The notes under the pieces were generated by a model. It was not told the DNA's origin. It was given only the letters and a program-made list of their open reading frames with translations, and made no database searches. A program made the translations under genes and the position numbers. 64,000 nucleotides of DNA. It comes from Betaproteobacteria bacterium SCN2 (GTDB lineage: Bacteria > Pseudomonadota > Gammaproteobacteria > Burkholderiales > Thiobacillaceae). Positions 39,250 through 48,500 of this stretch are shown here, in pieces (within the stretch, counting starts at the first letter, position 1; every line of letters starts with the position of its first letter). The DNA lies in assembly GCA_008923285.1 (NCBI GenBank), contig WBSG01000006.1, forward strand, positions 62,001 through 126,000, given 5' to 3'.

Positions 39250-40322
39250 GTCATGCCGATGACCTTGAACAGTTCGCCCATCTCGGCCGGCGACAGCAGC
39301 TTCTGCACGCCGGCAGACAATGGCAGGTAGCTGGCGGCGGCATCCGCCGGGGTTTCGGCAAGCAGCCCGGTGATGCCGCCTGCCAGCAGGAAGCTCGCCT
39401 GCGTGGCGTAGCCGCAGACATCCAGCCCGGCTGCCAGGGCCGCATCGGCCACCGCGGTGAAGTCGACGTGCGCGGTGAGGTCGCACAGGCCCGGCAGATA
39501 AAAAGGGTCGTCCAGGGCGTGGTGGCGGTAGTGCGCGCGCAGCGTGCCCATGTGCCGCTGCGGGTGGTAGTACTCGCTTCGGCCAAAGCCGTAGTCGATG
39601 AACAGCAGCAGGCCGGAGTCGAGGCTGTCCGCGAGGCTCTTCACCAGGGCGGGTGCGGCGAGGCTGATCTCGCTCAGGTAGCCGGCAGGCAGGTCGAGGG
39701 CGCTGGCCTGTTCAAGCAGTGCGGGGTCGGCAATCGGGCGGTCTGCCCAGGCGAAGCCTTGCGCGTCGGCGGCGACGCCGCGTTCCAGCGGCCCGTTCCC
39801 GGTCCAGTGGACGAGGTGTGCCGGCAAGGCATCCAGCACCTCGTTGCCGAACACCACGCCGGAAAATTGCTCGGGCAAGGCATCCAGCCAGCGTACCCGG
39901 CTGCCGAAGGCTTGCAGGGTTTGCTGTTGCCGGTCGCGCAAGTCGCCGCTGACTTCAAGGATCGCATAGGGCGCATCGAGGCCAAGCGCTTCGAACTCGC
40001 CGAGGATTTGCGCGGCCAGCAGGCCGGTGCCGGCACCCAGTTCGAGGATGCCGCCGCCGGTTTGCTCCAGCACTTCGGCGAATTGCCGCGCCAGCACGCG
40101 GCCGAACAGCGGCGAAACCTGCGCTGCGGTGACGAAGTCGCCGCCGGCGCCGAACTTGGCGGAGCCGCCGCCGTAGTAACCCAGCCCCGGCGTGTACAGC
40201 GCCCGTTCCATGTAGCGCGCGAAACTGATCCAGCCGCCGCCGGCGTCGATTTCGGCGCGGATGCGTTGTGTCAGTTCCTGGGTGATTTCAAGCTGCTCTG
40301 GCGCGGGGGCGGGCAGGGGCAT
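39189..40322 (-). CDS. class I SAM-dependent methyltransferase, MidA/NDUFAF7-like
   Basis: A 377-residue COG1565 methyltransferase. Mitochondrial relatives (MidA/NDUFAF7) methylate an arginine of a complex I subunit; bacterial targets are not established. Motifs are ISFARYMERALYTPGLGYYGGG near the N terminus, ILELGAGTGLLAAQIL (SAM binding), VFGNEVLDALPAHLV and LLFIDYGFGRSEYYHPQR. The C terminus ends FSFGDQRHRL, as relatives do, so reading through an A9 run at 39249-39241 is genuine and not a frameshift. ATG 40322 was preferred over the open frame to 40382. It is divergent from the pteridine reductase gene with 59 bases between. Confidence 0.88.
   Translation of the reverse strand: MPLPAPAPEQLEITQELTQRIRAEIDAGGGWISFARYMERALYTPGLGYYGGGSAKFGAGGDFVTAAQVSPLFGRVLARQFAEVLEQTGGGILELGAGTGLLAAQILGEFEALGLDAPYAILEVSGDLRDRQQQTLQAFGSRVRWLDALPEQFSGVVFGNEVLDALPAHLVHWTGNGPLERGVAADAQGFAWADRPIADPALLEQASALDLPAGYLSEISLAAPALVKSLADSLDSGLLLFIDYGFGRSEYYHPQRHMGTLRAHYRHHALDDPFYLPGLCDLTAHVDFTAVADAALAAGLDVCGYATQASFLLAGGITGLLAETPADAAASYLPLSAGVQKLLSPAEMGELFKVIGMTKKNAPCPSAFSFGDQRHRL
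39218..39249 (+). terminator. strong intrinsic terminator inside the antisense 3' end of the midA-like gene
   Basis: AAAACGCGC 39218-39226 and GCGCGTTTT 39236-39244 form a stem over a nine-base loop, followed by a run of nine T (39241-39249) on the plus strand. In the opposite direction the same DNA encodes the last residues of the methyltransferase. Confidence 0.8.
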
Positions 40323-40381
40323 GACGCGAAAAATGGCTTGGGTGATAATGGGCTGTCGAAAACTATAACAGGACTGCAGCA

Positions 40382-41134
40382 ATGGCCGGCAAACCGACCG
40401 CCAAGACCATACTCATCACCGGCGGCTCCAAGCGCGTGGGCGCCGAGATCGCGCGCCTCATGCACGCCACCGGCGCCAACCTCATGATCCATTACCGCAG
40501 TTCGGCGAAAGAAGCGCGCGCGCTGCAGGAGGAGCTTAATGCCGTGCGCGAAAGCTCGGTGGCGCTGATCCAGGCCGACCTGCTCGACATCTCCGTGCTG
40601 CCCAGCCTGGTGTCGCAGACCGTGGCCACCTTCGGCAAGCTCGACGTGCTGGTCAACAATGCTTCCAGCTTCTACCCCACGCCGGTCGGCACCATCGGCG
40701 AAAAGGACTGGGTGGACCTGATGGGCTCCAACCTCAAGGCGCCGATGTTCCTGTCGCAGGCCGCGGCGCCGGAACTGAAAAGGCATCATGGCTGCATCGT
40801 CAACATCACCGACATCCATGCCGACCGGCCGATGAAGAACTACCTCGTCTATTCCGTCGCCAAGGCCGGCCTGGTCGGCCTGACCAAGTCGCTGGCGCGA
40901 GAGCTCGCGCCCAACGTGCGCGTCAACGGCGTTGCTCCCGGCCCCATCATGTGGCCGGAAGACAATGCGGATTTCGATGAAGTCAGCCGCCAGCGCATCG
41001 TCTCGCACACCATGCTCAAGCGCGCCGGCAGCCCGTCGGACATCGCCCATGCGGTGCGCTTCTTCATCGAGGATGCGCCCTTCGTGTCAGGACAGATCCT
41101 GGCGGTGGACGGCGGGCGCAGCGCCAAGCTCTAA
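40382..41134 (+). CDS. pteridine reductase (short-chain dehydrogenase, FolM/PTR1-like)
   Basis: A 250-residue SDR enzyme. The cofactor motif is TGGSKRVG (residues 13-20), whose arginine marks the pteridine reductase branch, and NNASSFYPTP follows at 92-101. The catalytic set is D144, Y157 and K161, with aspartate at the usual serine position and a 13-residue Asp-Tyr spacing, as in PTR1. NADPH-dependent reduction of dihydropterins is the expected reaction. The short gap to the divergent midA-like gene contains TATAAC at 40364-40369, but no well-spaced -35. Confidence 0.88.
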   Translation: MAGKPTAKTILITGGSKRVGAEIARLMHATGANLMIHYRSSAKEARALQEELNAVRESSVALIQADLLDISVLPSLVSQTVATFGKLDVLVNNASSFYPTPVGTIGEKDWVDLMGSNLKAPMFLSQAAAPELKRHHGCIVNITDIHADRPMKNYLVYSVAKAGLVGLTKSLARELAPNVRVNGVAPGPIMWPEDNADFDEVSRQRIVSHTMLKRAGSPSDIAHAVRFFIEDAPFVSGQILAVDGGRSAKL

Positions 41135-41187
41135 CGCGGCGCGCCGTCGCGCATCGGCGACGGCTGCCGGCAATCGCGGCGGCAGAA

Positions 41188-41769
41188 TCAGCGCCGGCCG
41201 GCCTGGTTGCGGAAATAGGTGGAGCCGGCGGCCACCGGTTCCTGCGTGGACTCCGCCGTGGTGGCCTGAGCCGCGGATTCGGCTGCCCTGGCCGGGGCAT
41301 TGCCGGCGGCAAGCGTCGCCACATCGCCGGAAATGGAACCGCCTTCCTCGACCATCATCGCGCCGTAGCGGATGGTGCCGGTGACCTTGCCGGTGGCGTG
41401 GATCACCAGGCGCTTGCGGGCGGTGAGTTCGCCCTCGAAGTTGCCGCGCACCTCGGCGACGTCGATCTCCGCCTTGCCGGAAAACACGCCGCCCTCGGCG
41501 ATGCGGATGTCGCGGCTTTTCATCGAGGCTTCGACACGGCCTTCGACGACGAGAATTTCGCAATCCGTGATTTCCGAGCCCTTCAGCTTGATGTTCGGCC
41601 CGACGATGAGCTTGCTGCCCTCGTCTGCCGGCGCGGGGCGAGCGGCCTCGGCGTTTGCGCTTTCGGCAGCCTTCGATGCCTCGGCGGGCCTGGCGGATGC
41701 GTACGCCGACTGGCTAGCCCTGTTCGAATCGGATCGGGAGTGGCTGGAATGCATGAGGTTCTTGAGCAT
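41188..41769 (-). CDS. bactofilin
   Basis: A 193-residue bactofilin, a nucleotide-free cytoskeletal protein that polymerises through a right-handed beta-helix. The core covers about residues 50-145 (KLIVGPNIKLKGSEITDC, then repeated hydrophobic/glycine beats such as VEGRVEA, VFSGKAEIDVAEVRGNFEGELTA). Both flanks are Ala/Ser/Glu-rich and probably disordered. AAGGA about nine bases before ATG 41769 sets the start. Bactofilin genes often sit beside an M23 peptidase gene; none is present here. Confidence 0.88.
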   Translation of the reverse strand: MLKNLMHSSHSRSDSNRASQSAYASARPAEASKAAESANAEAARPAPADEGSKLIVGPNIKLKGSEITDCEILVVEGRVEASMKSRDIRIAEGGVFSGKAEIDVAEVRGNFEGELTARKRLVIHATGKVTGTIRYGAMMVEEGGSISGDVATLAAGNAPARAAESAAQATTAESTQEPVAAGSTYFRNQAGRR

Positions 41770-42197
41770 GGGATGGATTCCTTCGTTGCTTGATTGCGAA
41801 TGCGCCGTGAGGCGGTTGCAGCCAGGAGCTGGCACAACGGTTTGTGTTCAGCAAGGCGCGGGCCAGCGCAAGAAAATGCTTGATAAACAGCCAGATGGAC
41901 AGGCGAACACTTTGCAGGCCGGAACTGGCAGACGGTTTCTGTCGCCGGACGGTGACGACTTCGCTGGCAGGAACCGGCAAATATCCAGAAAAACAAAAAG
42001 ATAGGGTGTGCCGCCGGCGTCGCCTCGCGACGACACGAGCGGCGCCTACCACGCCTGCGAGGCTGGCGACGGGCTGCTTCCGGCCTAGAATGAAAAGGCG
42101 GGCATTTGCCCGATTGTTCCTGACATGCGAGGAGCTTGCTGTCATGCCGTCATTGCGCGCGATTCGCTGTTTGCGAAACTGCATTTAGGGAGGGCGC
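41770..42197. other. 428-bp gap with no supported gene
   Basis: The region separates the divergent bactofilin and ankyrin genes, so it should hold both promoters. I see small inverted repeats, GCCAGGAGCTGGC at 41821-41833 and a GGGCA/TGCCC hairpin near 42099-42110, but no convincing promoter pair. A 42-codon frame at 41877-42005 and longer frames on both strands lack a ribosome binding site and recognisable composition. Confidence 0.5.
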
Positions 42198-43067
42198 ATG
42201 CATCCCGCACTGGCGCCGTTGCTGAAAGGCCGCGAAGACCGCTATCCGCATTTGCTGGAGACGAAGTTTCCGCGCGTGTTCAATGAAATCATGGAGCTTT
42301 GGGGCAAGGACGAGCTGGAGGAACATTTCAACTCGCTGTTCCTCAGCGACCGGCCTGATCGCCAGGGCTTCCCGCTCGAAGCGCTGCGCGAAATAAACTT
42401 CCTGCACGACCTCTACCTGGAGGCCATGCGCGCGCCGGCGACGGAGGACGTCTGGTCGAACGAAACGACCCGACGAGGCCTCGAAGAACAGGGCATCGAA
42501 TATTCGAAGCAGGGTTTTTTCCGCGCCGTCGAACTGGGCAACGAGACGGCGATTCGCCTGTTCCTGCAGGCGGGCGTCGACGTCAACCTGCAGAACACGG
42601 CGGGCTGGACGCCGCTGATGGTGGCGATCTTCACCAGCAGCGAAAGCGCCGCGAACATGCTGATCGACGCCGGGGCGAAGCTCGACGTGCAGGATGCGCG
42701 CGGCTATGGCCCGCTGCACTGGGCGGCCTATCGCGGGTTCGTGGACGTGACCCGGCGTCTGCTGGAGGCCGGCATCCCGGCCGACCTGAAAAGCCATGCC
42801 GGGCTCACGCCGCTGCTGCAGGCGGCGGCCATGGGCCATGCCCGGGTCGCGTCGGTGCTGATCGCGCACGGGGCCAATGTCAACGAGGCCGACGGCGACG
42901 GCTGGACCCCGCTGCACAAGGCGGTGGCGAACGCTTACGCCGAGATGGTCGCCCTGCTGATGCGAGCCGGTGCGGACCCCGGCGCGCGCCATTCGAGCGG
43001 CGCCACGCCGGCCGGCATCGCGCGACAGAAGCAGAACGCGGAAATCATCGCCCTGGTCTGCCGCTAG
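42198..43067 (+). CDS. ankyrin-repeat protein with an uncharacterised N-terminal domain
   Basis: A 289-residue protein with no signal peptide, hence probably cytoplasmic. Residues about 105-285 are five to six ankyrin repeats (for example GWTPLMVAIFTSSESAANMLIDAGAKLDVQD and GWTPLHKAVANAYAEMVALLMRAGADP), a protein-binding scaffold. The first 100 residues are a separate helical, acidic region (FNEIMELWGKDELEEHF, RQGFPLEALREINFLHDLY) that I cannot assign. GGGAGGG lies just before the ATG. It is convergent with the epimerase gene, 18 bases apart. Partner and role are unknown. Confidence 0.82.
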   Translation: MHPALAPLLKGREDRYPHLLETKFPRVFNEIMELWGKDELEEHFNSLFLSDRPDRQGFPLEALREINFLHDLYLEAMRAPATEDVWSNETTRRGLEEQGIEYSKQGFFRAVELGNETAIRLFLQAGVDVNLQNTAGWTPLMVAIFTSSESAANMLIDAGAKLDVQDARGYGPLHWAAYRGFVDVTRRLLEAGIPADLKSHAGLTPLLQAAAMGHARVASVLIAHGANVNEADGDGWTPLHKAVANAYAEMVALLMRAGADPGARHSSGATPAGIARQKQNAEIIALVCR

Positions 43068-43085
43068 CGCAGACGCCGAGCCGGT

Positions 43086-44093
43086 TCAACTGCCGGTGTA
43101 GGCGCGATACCACTCCACCCACTTGCCGATGCCGTAATCCAGCGGCGTCTTCGGCTCGAATCCCACCGCCTGCTTGAGCGCCTCGATGTCGGCATAGGTC
43201 GCCTCGACGTCGCCCGGCTGCATGGGCAGGAAATTCTTCTTCGCCTCCTTGCCCAGGGCCTGCTCGATACTGGCGATGAAGCTCATCAGCTCCACCGGCT
43301 GATGGTTGCCGATGTTGTAGACGCGGTAGGGTGCGTGGCTCCGGGCCGGGCTGCCGTGGTCGTGGTCGTAGCCGGGATCGGGCTGCGGGATACGGTCCAT
43401 CACCCGCACGGTGCCTTCGGCGATGTCCTCGACGTAAGTGAAGTCGCGGCGCATCTTGCCGTGGTTGAACACGTCGATGGCGCGATCTTCGAGGATGGCG
43501 GAAGTGAACAGCCACGGCGACATGTCGGGCCGGCCCCAGGGGCCGTACACGGTGAAATAGCGCAGACCGGTGGTGGGCAGGCCGTAGAGGTGCGAGTAGG
43601 TGTGCGCCATCAGCTCGTTGGACTTCTTGGTGGCGGCATAGAGCGACACCGGGTGGTCGACGTTGTCGTCCACCGAGAACGGCAGCCTGGTATTGGCGCC
43701 GTACACGCTGGAGGAGCTGGCGTAGACGAAATGCTCGACACCGTTGTGGCGGCAGCCTTCCAGCAGGTTGGCGAAGCCGACCACGTTGCTCTGGATGTAG
43801 GCGTGCGGGTTCTTCAGCGAGTAGCGCACGCCGGGCTGGGCGGCGAGATTGATGACGCGGTGGAAGCGCTCGGCCTCGAACAGGTCCTCCATCGCCATGC
43901 GATCGGAAATGTCGCCCTTGATGAAGCGGAAGCTGGCGTGCGGTTTCAACTGCTCCAGCCGCGCCAGCTTCAGATTGGGGTCGTAGTAGTCGTTGAGGTT
44001 GTCGATGCCGACCACCTCGTTGCCGCGCGCGAGCAGGATTTGCGCAACATGCATGCCGATGAATCCGGCACATCCAGTAAGAAGTATTTTCAT
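43086..44093 (-). CDS. UDP-glucuronate 4-epimerase family protein
   Basis: A 335-residue extended SDR epimerase that most resembles UDP-glucuronate epimerases (UDP-GlcA to UDP-GalA). The NAD motif is GCAGFIGMHVA (residues 7-17), the catalytic YxxxK is Y152-K156 (YAATKKSNE), and YFTVYGPWGRPDMSPWLF is typical of this branch. It would supply a uronic acid for surface polysaccharide or lipopolysaccharide; the neighbouring waaA supports that. The ATG at 44093 has no good ribosome binding site, whereas a similar start with one lies 107 bases upstream (44200) but is followed by a short broken frame. Confidence 0.88.
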   Translation of the reverse strand: MKILLTGCAGFIGMHVAQILLARGNEVVGIDNLNDYYDPNLKLARLEQLKPHASFRFIKGDISDRMAMEDLFEAERFHRVINLAAQPGVRYSLKNPHAYIQSNVVGFANLLEGCRHNGVEHFVYASSSSVYGANTRLPFSVDDNVDHPVSLYAATKKSNELMAHTYSHLYGLPTTGLRYFTVYGPWGRPDMSPWLFTSAILEDRAIDVFNHGKMRRDFTYVEDIAEGTVRVMDRIPQPDPGYDHDHGSPARSHAPYRVYNIGNHQPVELMSFIASIEQALGKEAKKNFLPMQPGDVEATYADIEALKQAVGFEPKTPLDYGIGKWVEWYRAYTGS

Positions 44094-44107
44094 GGCAGGC
44101 GCCGGTT

Positions 44108-44200
44108 TCAGTGGAGGCCGGCTTGCGCGCAGCGCAGGCCAGGTGAACAAAGCGAGCGGCCGGAACCAGATTCGGCAGCGCCGGTGAGCAGGATTTTCAT
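44108..44200 (-). pseudogene. relic of a second epimerase start (30 codons)
   Basis: An ATG at 44200 with GGAG six bases upstream encodes MKILLTGAA, nearly the same as the first residues of the intact epimerase (MKILLTGCA), then diverges after about nine codons and stops at 44108. The codons differ at many third positions from the intact copy (CTG CTC against CTT CTT), so this is not a fresh tandem duplication. A recombination or deletion scar between two epimerase genes is the simplest reading. It could still be translated as a short leader peptide. Confidence 0.5.
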
Positions 44201-44226
44201 GGGATCTCCGGTTGGATGAGCGAATT

Positions 44227-44256
44227 TTAGCAGGGGGCTGGCATCCCCCGTAAAAT
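44227..44256 (+). promoter_or_regulatory. promoter-like boxes immediately before waaA
   Basis: TTAGCA 44227-44232 and TAAAAT 44251-44256 are 18 bases apart. The -10 box overlaps the first possible ATG (44255), so transcripts would begin near 44263, at the second ATG (44264). A GGGGG/CCCCC hairpin (44233-44249) fills the spacer. Confidence 0.4.
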
Positions 44257-44263
44257 GCCCGCC

Positions 44264-45529
44264 ATGGCGATTTTTCTGCAACGTCTGCTTTATGCATTGC
44301 TGCTGTGGCTGGCATTGCCGGCCATTCCGCTGCGTCTGTTCGTGCGCGGGCTGAAGGAACGCGGCTACTGGCGCGACATCGGCGAGCGCTTTGGCGACGG
44401 CGCGGCGCTCGCGCCCCATGCGGTATGGATTCATGCCGTGTCGGTGGGCGAGACGCGCGCCGCTGCGCCGCTGGTGGAACGCTTCCTCGCGCAGGGCAGC
44501 CGCGTGCTGCTCACTTGCATGACGCCGGCCGGCCGCGCCACTGCCGGGCAATTGTTCGGCGACCGCGTGCAGTTGCGTTACCTGCCCTACGACTACGCCT
44601 GGGCGGTGCGGCGCTTCCTGCGCCGGGCCCGGCCGGCGCGCGGCATCATCATGGAAACCGAATTGTGGCCCAACCTCGTGCGCGAGTCCGTGCGCGCCGG
44701 CGTGCCGCTGTATTTGGCCAATGCGCGGCTGTCGGCGAAATCGGCGCATGGCTACCGCCGCATCGCCGCGCTGACGCGTGCAAGCCTGCAGGGGTTTTCC
44801 GCCGTCGCGGCGCAGACGGAGGAAGATGCGCAGCGCCTGCGCGAACTGGGTGCAGCCCGGGTCATGGTCAGCGGCAATCTGAAATTCGATGTCGAGCCGC
44901 CGCAGAGCCAGCTCGAGCTGGGTGCCCGCTTCAGGGCGCGCATCGGCCAGCGGCCCGCATGGCTTGCCGCCAGCACGCGCGAAGGCGAGGAAAAGCTGAT
45001 CCTGCAGGCGTTCAGCCGTGAGGCGCCGGCGGAAGCGCTGCTGATGCTGGTGCCGCGCCATCCCCAGCGCTTCGACGAGGTTGCAGAACTGGCCCGGAGC
45101 CTGGGACTCGCCCTGCAGCGGCGCAGCGAGGACAGGCCGGTATCGGCCGCGACCCGCGTCTGGCTGGGCGACAGCCTGGGCGAGATGTTCGCCTATTACG
45201 CGGCGGCGGATTGCGCCCTGGTCGGCGGCAGCCTGCTGCCGCATGGCGGACAGAACCTGATCGAGGCCTGCGCCGTCGGCTGTCCCGTGCTGGTCGGCCC
45301 GCACACCGAGAATTTCAAGCAGGTCGCGGCGCAGGCGGTGACGGCCGGGGCGGCCGTGCGGGTTGGCGATGCGGCCGAATGGCTGGCGCATGCGCGCGCC
45401 CTTACCGCCAATGCGGCGGCGCGCCAGCGCATGGGCGAACACGGCCGGCGTTTTGCCGAAGCCCACCGGGGTGCAGCGGAGCGGGTTTTCCGGCTGGTGT
45501 CCGGGGATCATGCGGGGCTCAACGGGTAG
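44264..45529 (+). CDS. waaA: 3-deoxy-D-manno-octulosonic acid (Kdo) transferase
   Basis: WaaA adds Kdo from CMP-Kdo to lipid IVA in lipopolysaccharide core synthesis. The roughly 421-residue GT-B enzyme has an N-terminal membrane anchor (LLYALLLWLALPAIPLRL), HAVSVGETRAAAPL, IIMETELWPNLVRE and the late GGSLLPHGGQNLIEACAVGCPVLVGPHTENF. Two starts are possible, ATG 44255 and ATG 44264; neither has a Shine-Dalgarno sequence. I prefer 44264 because a -10-like box overlaps the upstream ATG. It is divergent from the epimerase gene. Confidence 0.93.
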   Translation: MAIFLQRLLYALLLWLALPAIPLRLFVRGLKERGYWRDIGERFGDGAALAPHAVWIHAVSVGETRAAAPLVERFLAQGSRVLLTCMTPAGRATAGQLFGDRVQLRYLPYDYAWAVRRFLRRARPARGIIMETELWPNLVRESVRAGVPLYLANARLSAKSAHGYRRIAALTRASLQGFSAVAAQTEEDAQRLRELGAARVMVSGNLKFDVEPPQSQLELGARFRARIGQRPAWLAASTREGEEKLILQAFSREAPAEALLMLVPRHPQRFDEVAELARSLGLALQRRSEDRPVSAATRVWLGDSLGEMFAYYAAADCALVGGSLLPHGGQNLIEACAVGCPVLVGPHTENFKQVAAQAVTAGAAVRVGDAAEWLAHARALTANAAARQRMGEHGRRFAEAHRGAAERVFRLVSGDHAGLNG

Positions 45530-45571
45530 CCGGGACGGACGTAGCGCGCGAATGCGCCTGATGAAATCCGT

Positions 45572-45577
45572 TATCAT
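45572..45577 (+). promoter_or_regulatory. -10-like TATCAT directly before the sensor gene
   Basis: TATCAT lies six bases before ATG 45584, a spacing that would start RNA at or near the initiation codon. No -35 is recognised, so support is weak. Confidence 0.3.
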
Positions 45578-45583
45578 TCTCAA

Positions 45584-48500
45584 ATGATCCTTCATCCAAG
45601 CCACGCCACCGAAGCACGGCGTACGCTGTACGTTCTTGCCGCGCTGGCGCTTGCCATACCCGTGGTGCTGGCCATTTCCCCGCCGCCCGGCTTGCGCGGC
45701 ATGGCGAATTACCTGCCTCTGCACATGGCGCTGGAAACGCTGGCGATCGTCATTGCCGGCCTGGTCTTCGCCGTCGGCTGGAACGCGAAGCGGCACCAGC
45801 TGCCTGGCAACATCCTGCTGCTGGCGGCGGTTTTCCTCGGGGTCGGTCTGCTGGATTTCTCGCATACGCTGTCATTCGCCGGCATGCCCAGCTTCATCAC
45901 GCCGTCCGATCCGGAAAAGGCCATCAATTTCTGGCTCGCGGCGCGCACCCTGGCGGCGCTGGGCCTGCTGGCCGTGGCCCTGCTGCCGTGGAACGGGCGC
46001 TACATGCCGTCGCGCGGCGTGCTGCTGACCGCCGTGCTGCTGCTGGTGGTGTTATTGCACCTGCTGTTCCTGTTCCTTCCGCAGGCCGTGCCGCGGACCT
46101 ACATTCCCGGGCATGGGCTGACCGGCTTCAAACTCGCCTACGAGTACGGTCTTATCCTTGCCTATGCGGCGGCGGCGCTCCTGTTCTACAGACAGATGCG
46201 CAAGCCGCGCAGCTTCCACGCCAGCGGCCTGTTCGCCACCGCCTGCCTGGCAGTGATGAGCGAATTCTTCTTTACCCGCTATGGCGACGTCACCGACGTC
46301 TACAACCTGTTCGGCCATCTCTACAAGATTGTCGCCTACCTGTTCCTGTATCGCGCAGTGTTCGTCGAGACCGTGCAGCACCCCTATGACGAGCTGAATG
46401 CCTCACGCAAGCAGCTGCAAGCCACGCTCGATACCCTGCCGGACCTGCTCTTCGAAATCGACGCCGAAGGGCGCTTTGTTGCTGCACACATCAGTAATAC
46501 CGACATGCTGGCGGTGCCCGTGCAGGCATTCATCGGCAGGAACCTGCGCGAAGTCCTGCCGGAGGAGGCCGCCGACATCTGCTTTGCCGCGCTGGCGGAG
46601 GCAGGCGAGCGTGGCCACTCGCGCGGCCACCGCATGGTGCTCGACGTACCGCTCGGCCGGCGCTGGTTCGAGCTTTCGGTAAGACGCAAGGACGTAGGTG
46701 CGGGCGGGGTGCCGAGCTATCTGGTGCTTTCACGTGACGTCACCGAACTGGTCACCCAGCAGGCAGCGCTGCAACGGGAGTACGCGCTGAACGTTACCCT
46801 GCTCGGCCTGCAGCGCGAGGCCGAGGCGCGCAGTGAAGGGGATTTCATCCGCTACGGCATCGGCCAGGCGGAAAGGCTGACCGACAGCCAGGCCGGCTTC
46901 GTGTATTTCGTGGACGACGAACGGCAGACGCTCGAACTGGCGTGCAGGTCCGGCGATACTCCGGCGCATTGCCGCGGGGATGGGCACGGGCGACCGTGCA
47001 CACTCGCCCAGGCCGGCCCCTGGGCGGATGCTGTGCGCCAGCGTGTGCCGGTGATTTTCAACGACTACGCCAGCGCCTCTCGCAACGACAGGCAACTGGA
47101 TGAGCCTGCCGGGCTGGACCGCCTCGTCAGCGTGCCGGTCGTCGAGGACGGGCGGGTGAGCATGCTGGTGGTGGTGGCAAACAAGCCTGAGCCCTATGTC
47201 GACAAGGACGTGAAAGCCGTTCAACTGACGGCGAACACGCTCTGGCGCCTGGTCAACAAGCGTCGCCTCGATGAAGCCTTGCAGCAACGGCGCGAAGCGA
47301 TCGATTCCTTTTTCTCCTCCAGCCTCGACCTGTTCTGCATCGCCAACCTGCAAGGCGAGTTCGTGCGCGTGAACCCGGAGTTCGAGCGGGTGCTGGGTTA
47401 TCCCGTCGCCGAGATCGAGGGCCGCAGCGTTCTCGAGTTCGTGCACCCGGATGACGTCGAAGCGACGCTGCAGGCGGTCGAGGCCTTGCGCCGCGAGGAG
47501 CCGGTCCATGCTTTCGAAAACCGCTACCGCTGCCGCGACGGCAGCTACCGGAATATCGAATGGCGTGCCACACAGAAAGGCGGCCGCGTCTATTCCTCCG
47601 CGCGCGACGTGACCGAGCGCAGGCGGCAGGAGGCGGAAATGCGCAAGCTTTCGCTGGTGATCGAGCAGAATCCCTTTCCCGTTGTCATCACCGATACGTG
47701 TGCCAGCATTGAGTACGTGAACCCGGCGTTTACCGAAATAACCGGTTATGCGGCAGAAGAAGCGCTGGGCCAGAACGCCGGCTTTCTCAAGTCGGGGAAG
47801 ACCGATCCGGCGATCTATGCCGACATGTGGGCGCACCTGTTGCGCGGCGAGGCCTGGCAGGGCGAACTGGTGAATCGGAGGAAGGACGGCAGCGAGTATA
47901 TCGAGTCGGTGCTGATCTACCCGGTGCGGAACGCCCAGGGCGAGTTGACCAATTACCTTGCCCACATCGAGGATGTCACGACCAAGAAGGCTGCGGCCGA
48001 GCGAATTCTGCAACTGTCCAATTACGACCAGCTCACCGGCCTGCCCAATCGTGCCATGCTGGAGGAGCGCTTCAGACTGGCGCGCGACGAGGCTGGCCGC
48101 GAAGGCGCGCCGCTGACCGTGATGTGGATCAACCTCGACAGTTTCAAGGAGGTCAACGATGCGCTCGGCCACGCCGCCGGCGATCTGGTGCTGCGTGAAG
48201 TGGCGTTGAGGCTTAGAGCGCAACTGCACGAACGGGACACGCTGTCGCGGCTGTCGGGCGACAATTTCGTCCTGGTCATGCCCGGGGCTGGACAGAACGA
48301 GGCGGCGTTCATGGTCTCGCGGCTGACGGGCGAACTGTCACGCTCCATTCAATTGGACAAGAAGGAACTGATCGTCACTGCATCCGTCGGCATCGCCGTC
48401 TACCCCGGCGACGGCGACACCCTGGCTTCGCTGCTGGTCCGCAGCGAGGCCGCGATGTACCGGGTCAAGCAGGACGGCCGCAACAGCTACAGCTTCTATG

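Noticed and set aside
39189-39260. Frameshift at the A9 run near the end of the midA-like gene
   Set aside because: The residues after the run (FSFGDQRHRL) match the normal C terminus of this family, so the frame is intact and the terminator signal simply overlaps it on the other strand.
41877-42005. 42-codon frame in the gap between bactofilin and ankyrin genes
   Set aside because: No ribosome binding site, and its composition shows no membrane segment or recognisable motif.
44264-45529. Long minus-strand frame (44108-45865) across waaA
   Set aside because: It is a shadow of waaA. Only its last 30 codons, beginning MKILLTGAA, are of interest, and they are reported as an epimerase relic.
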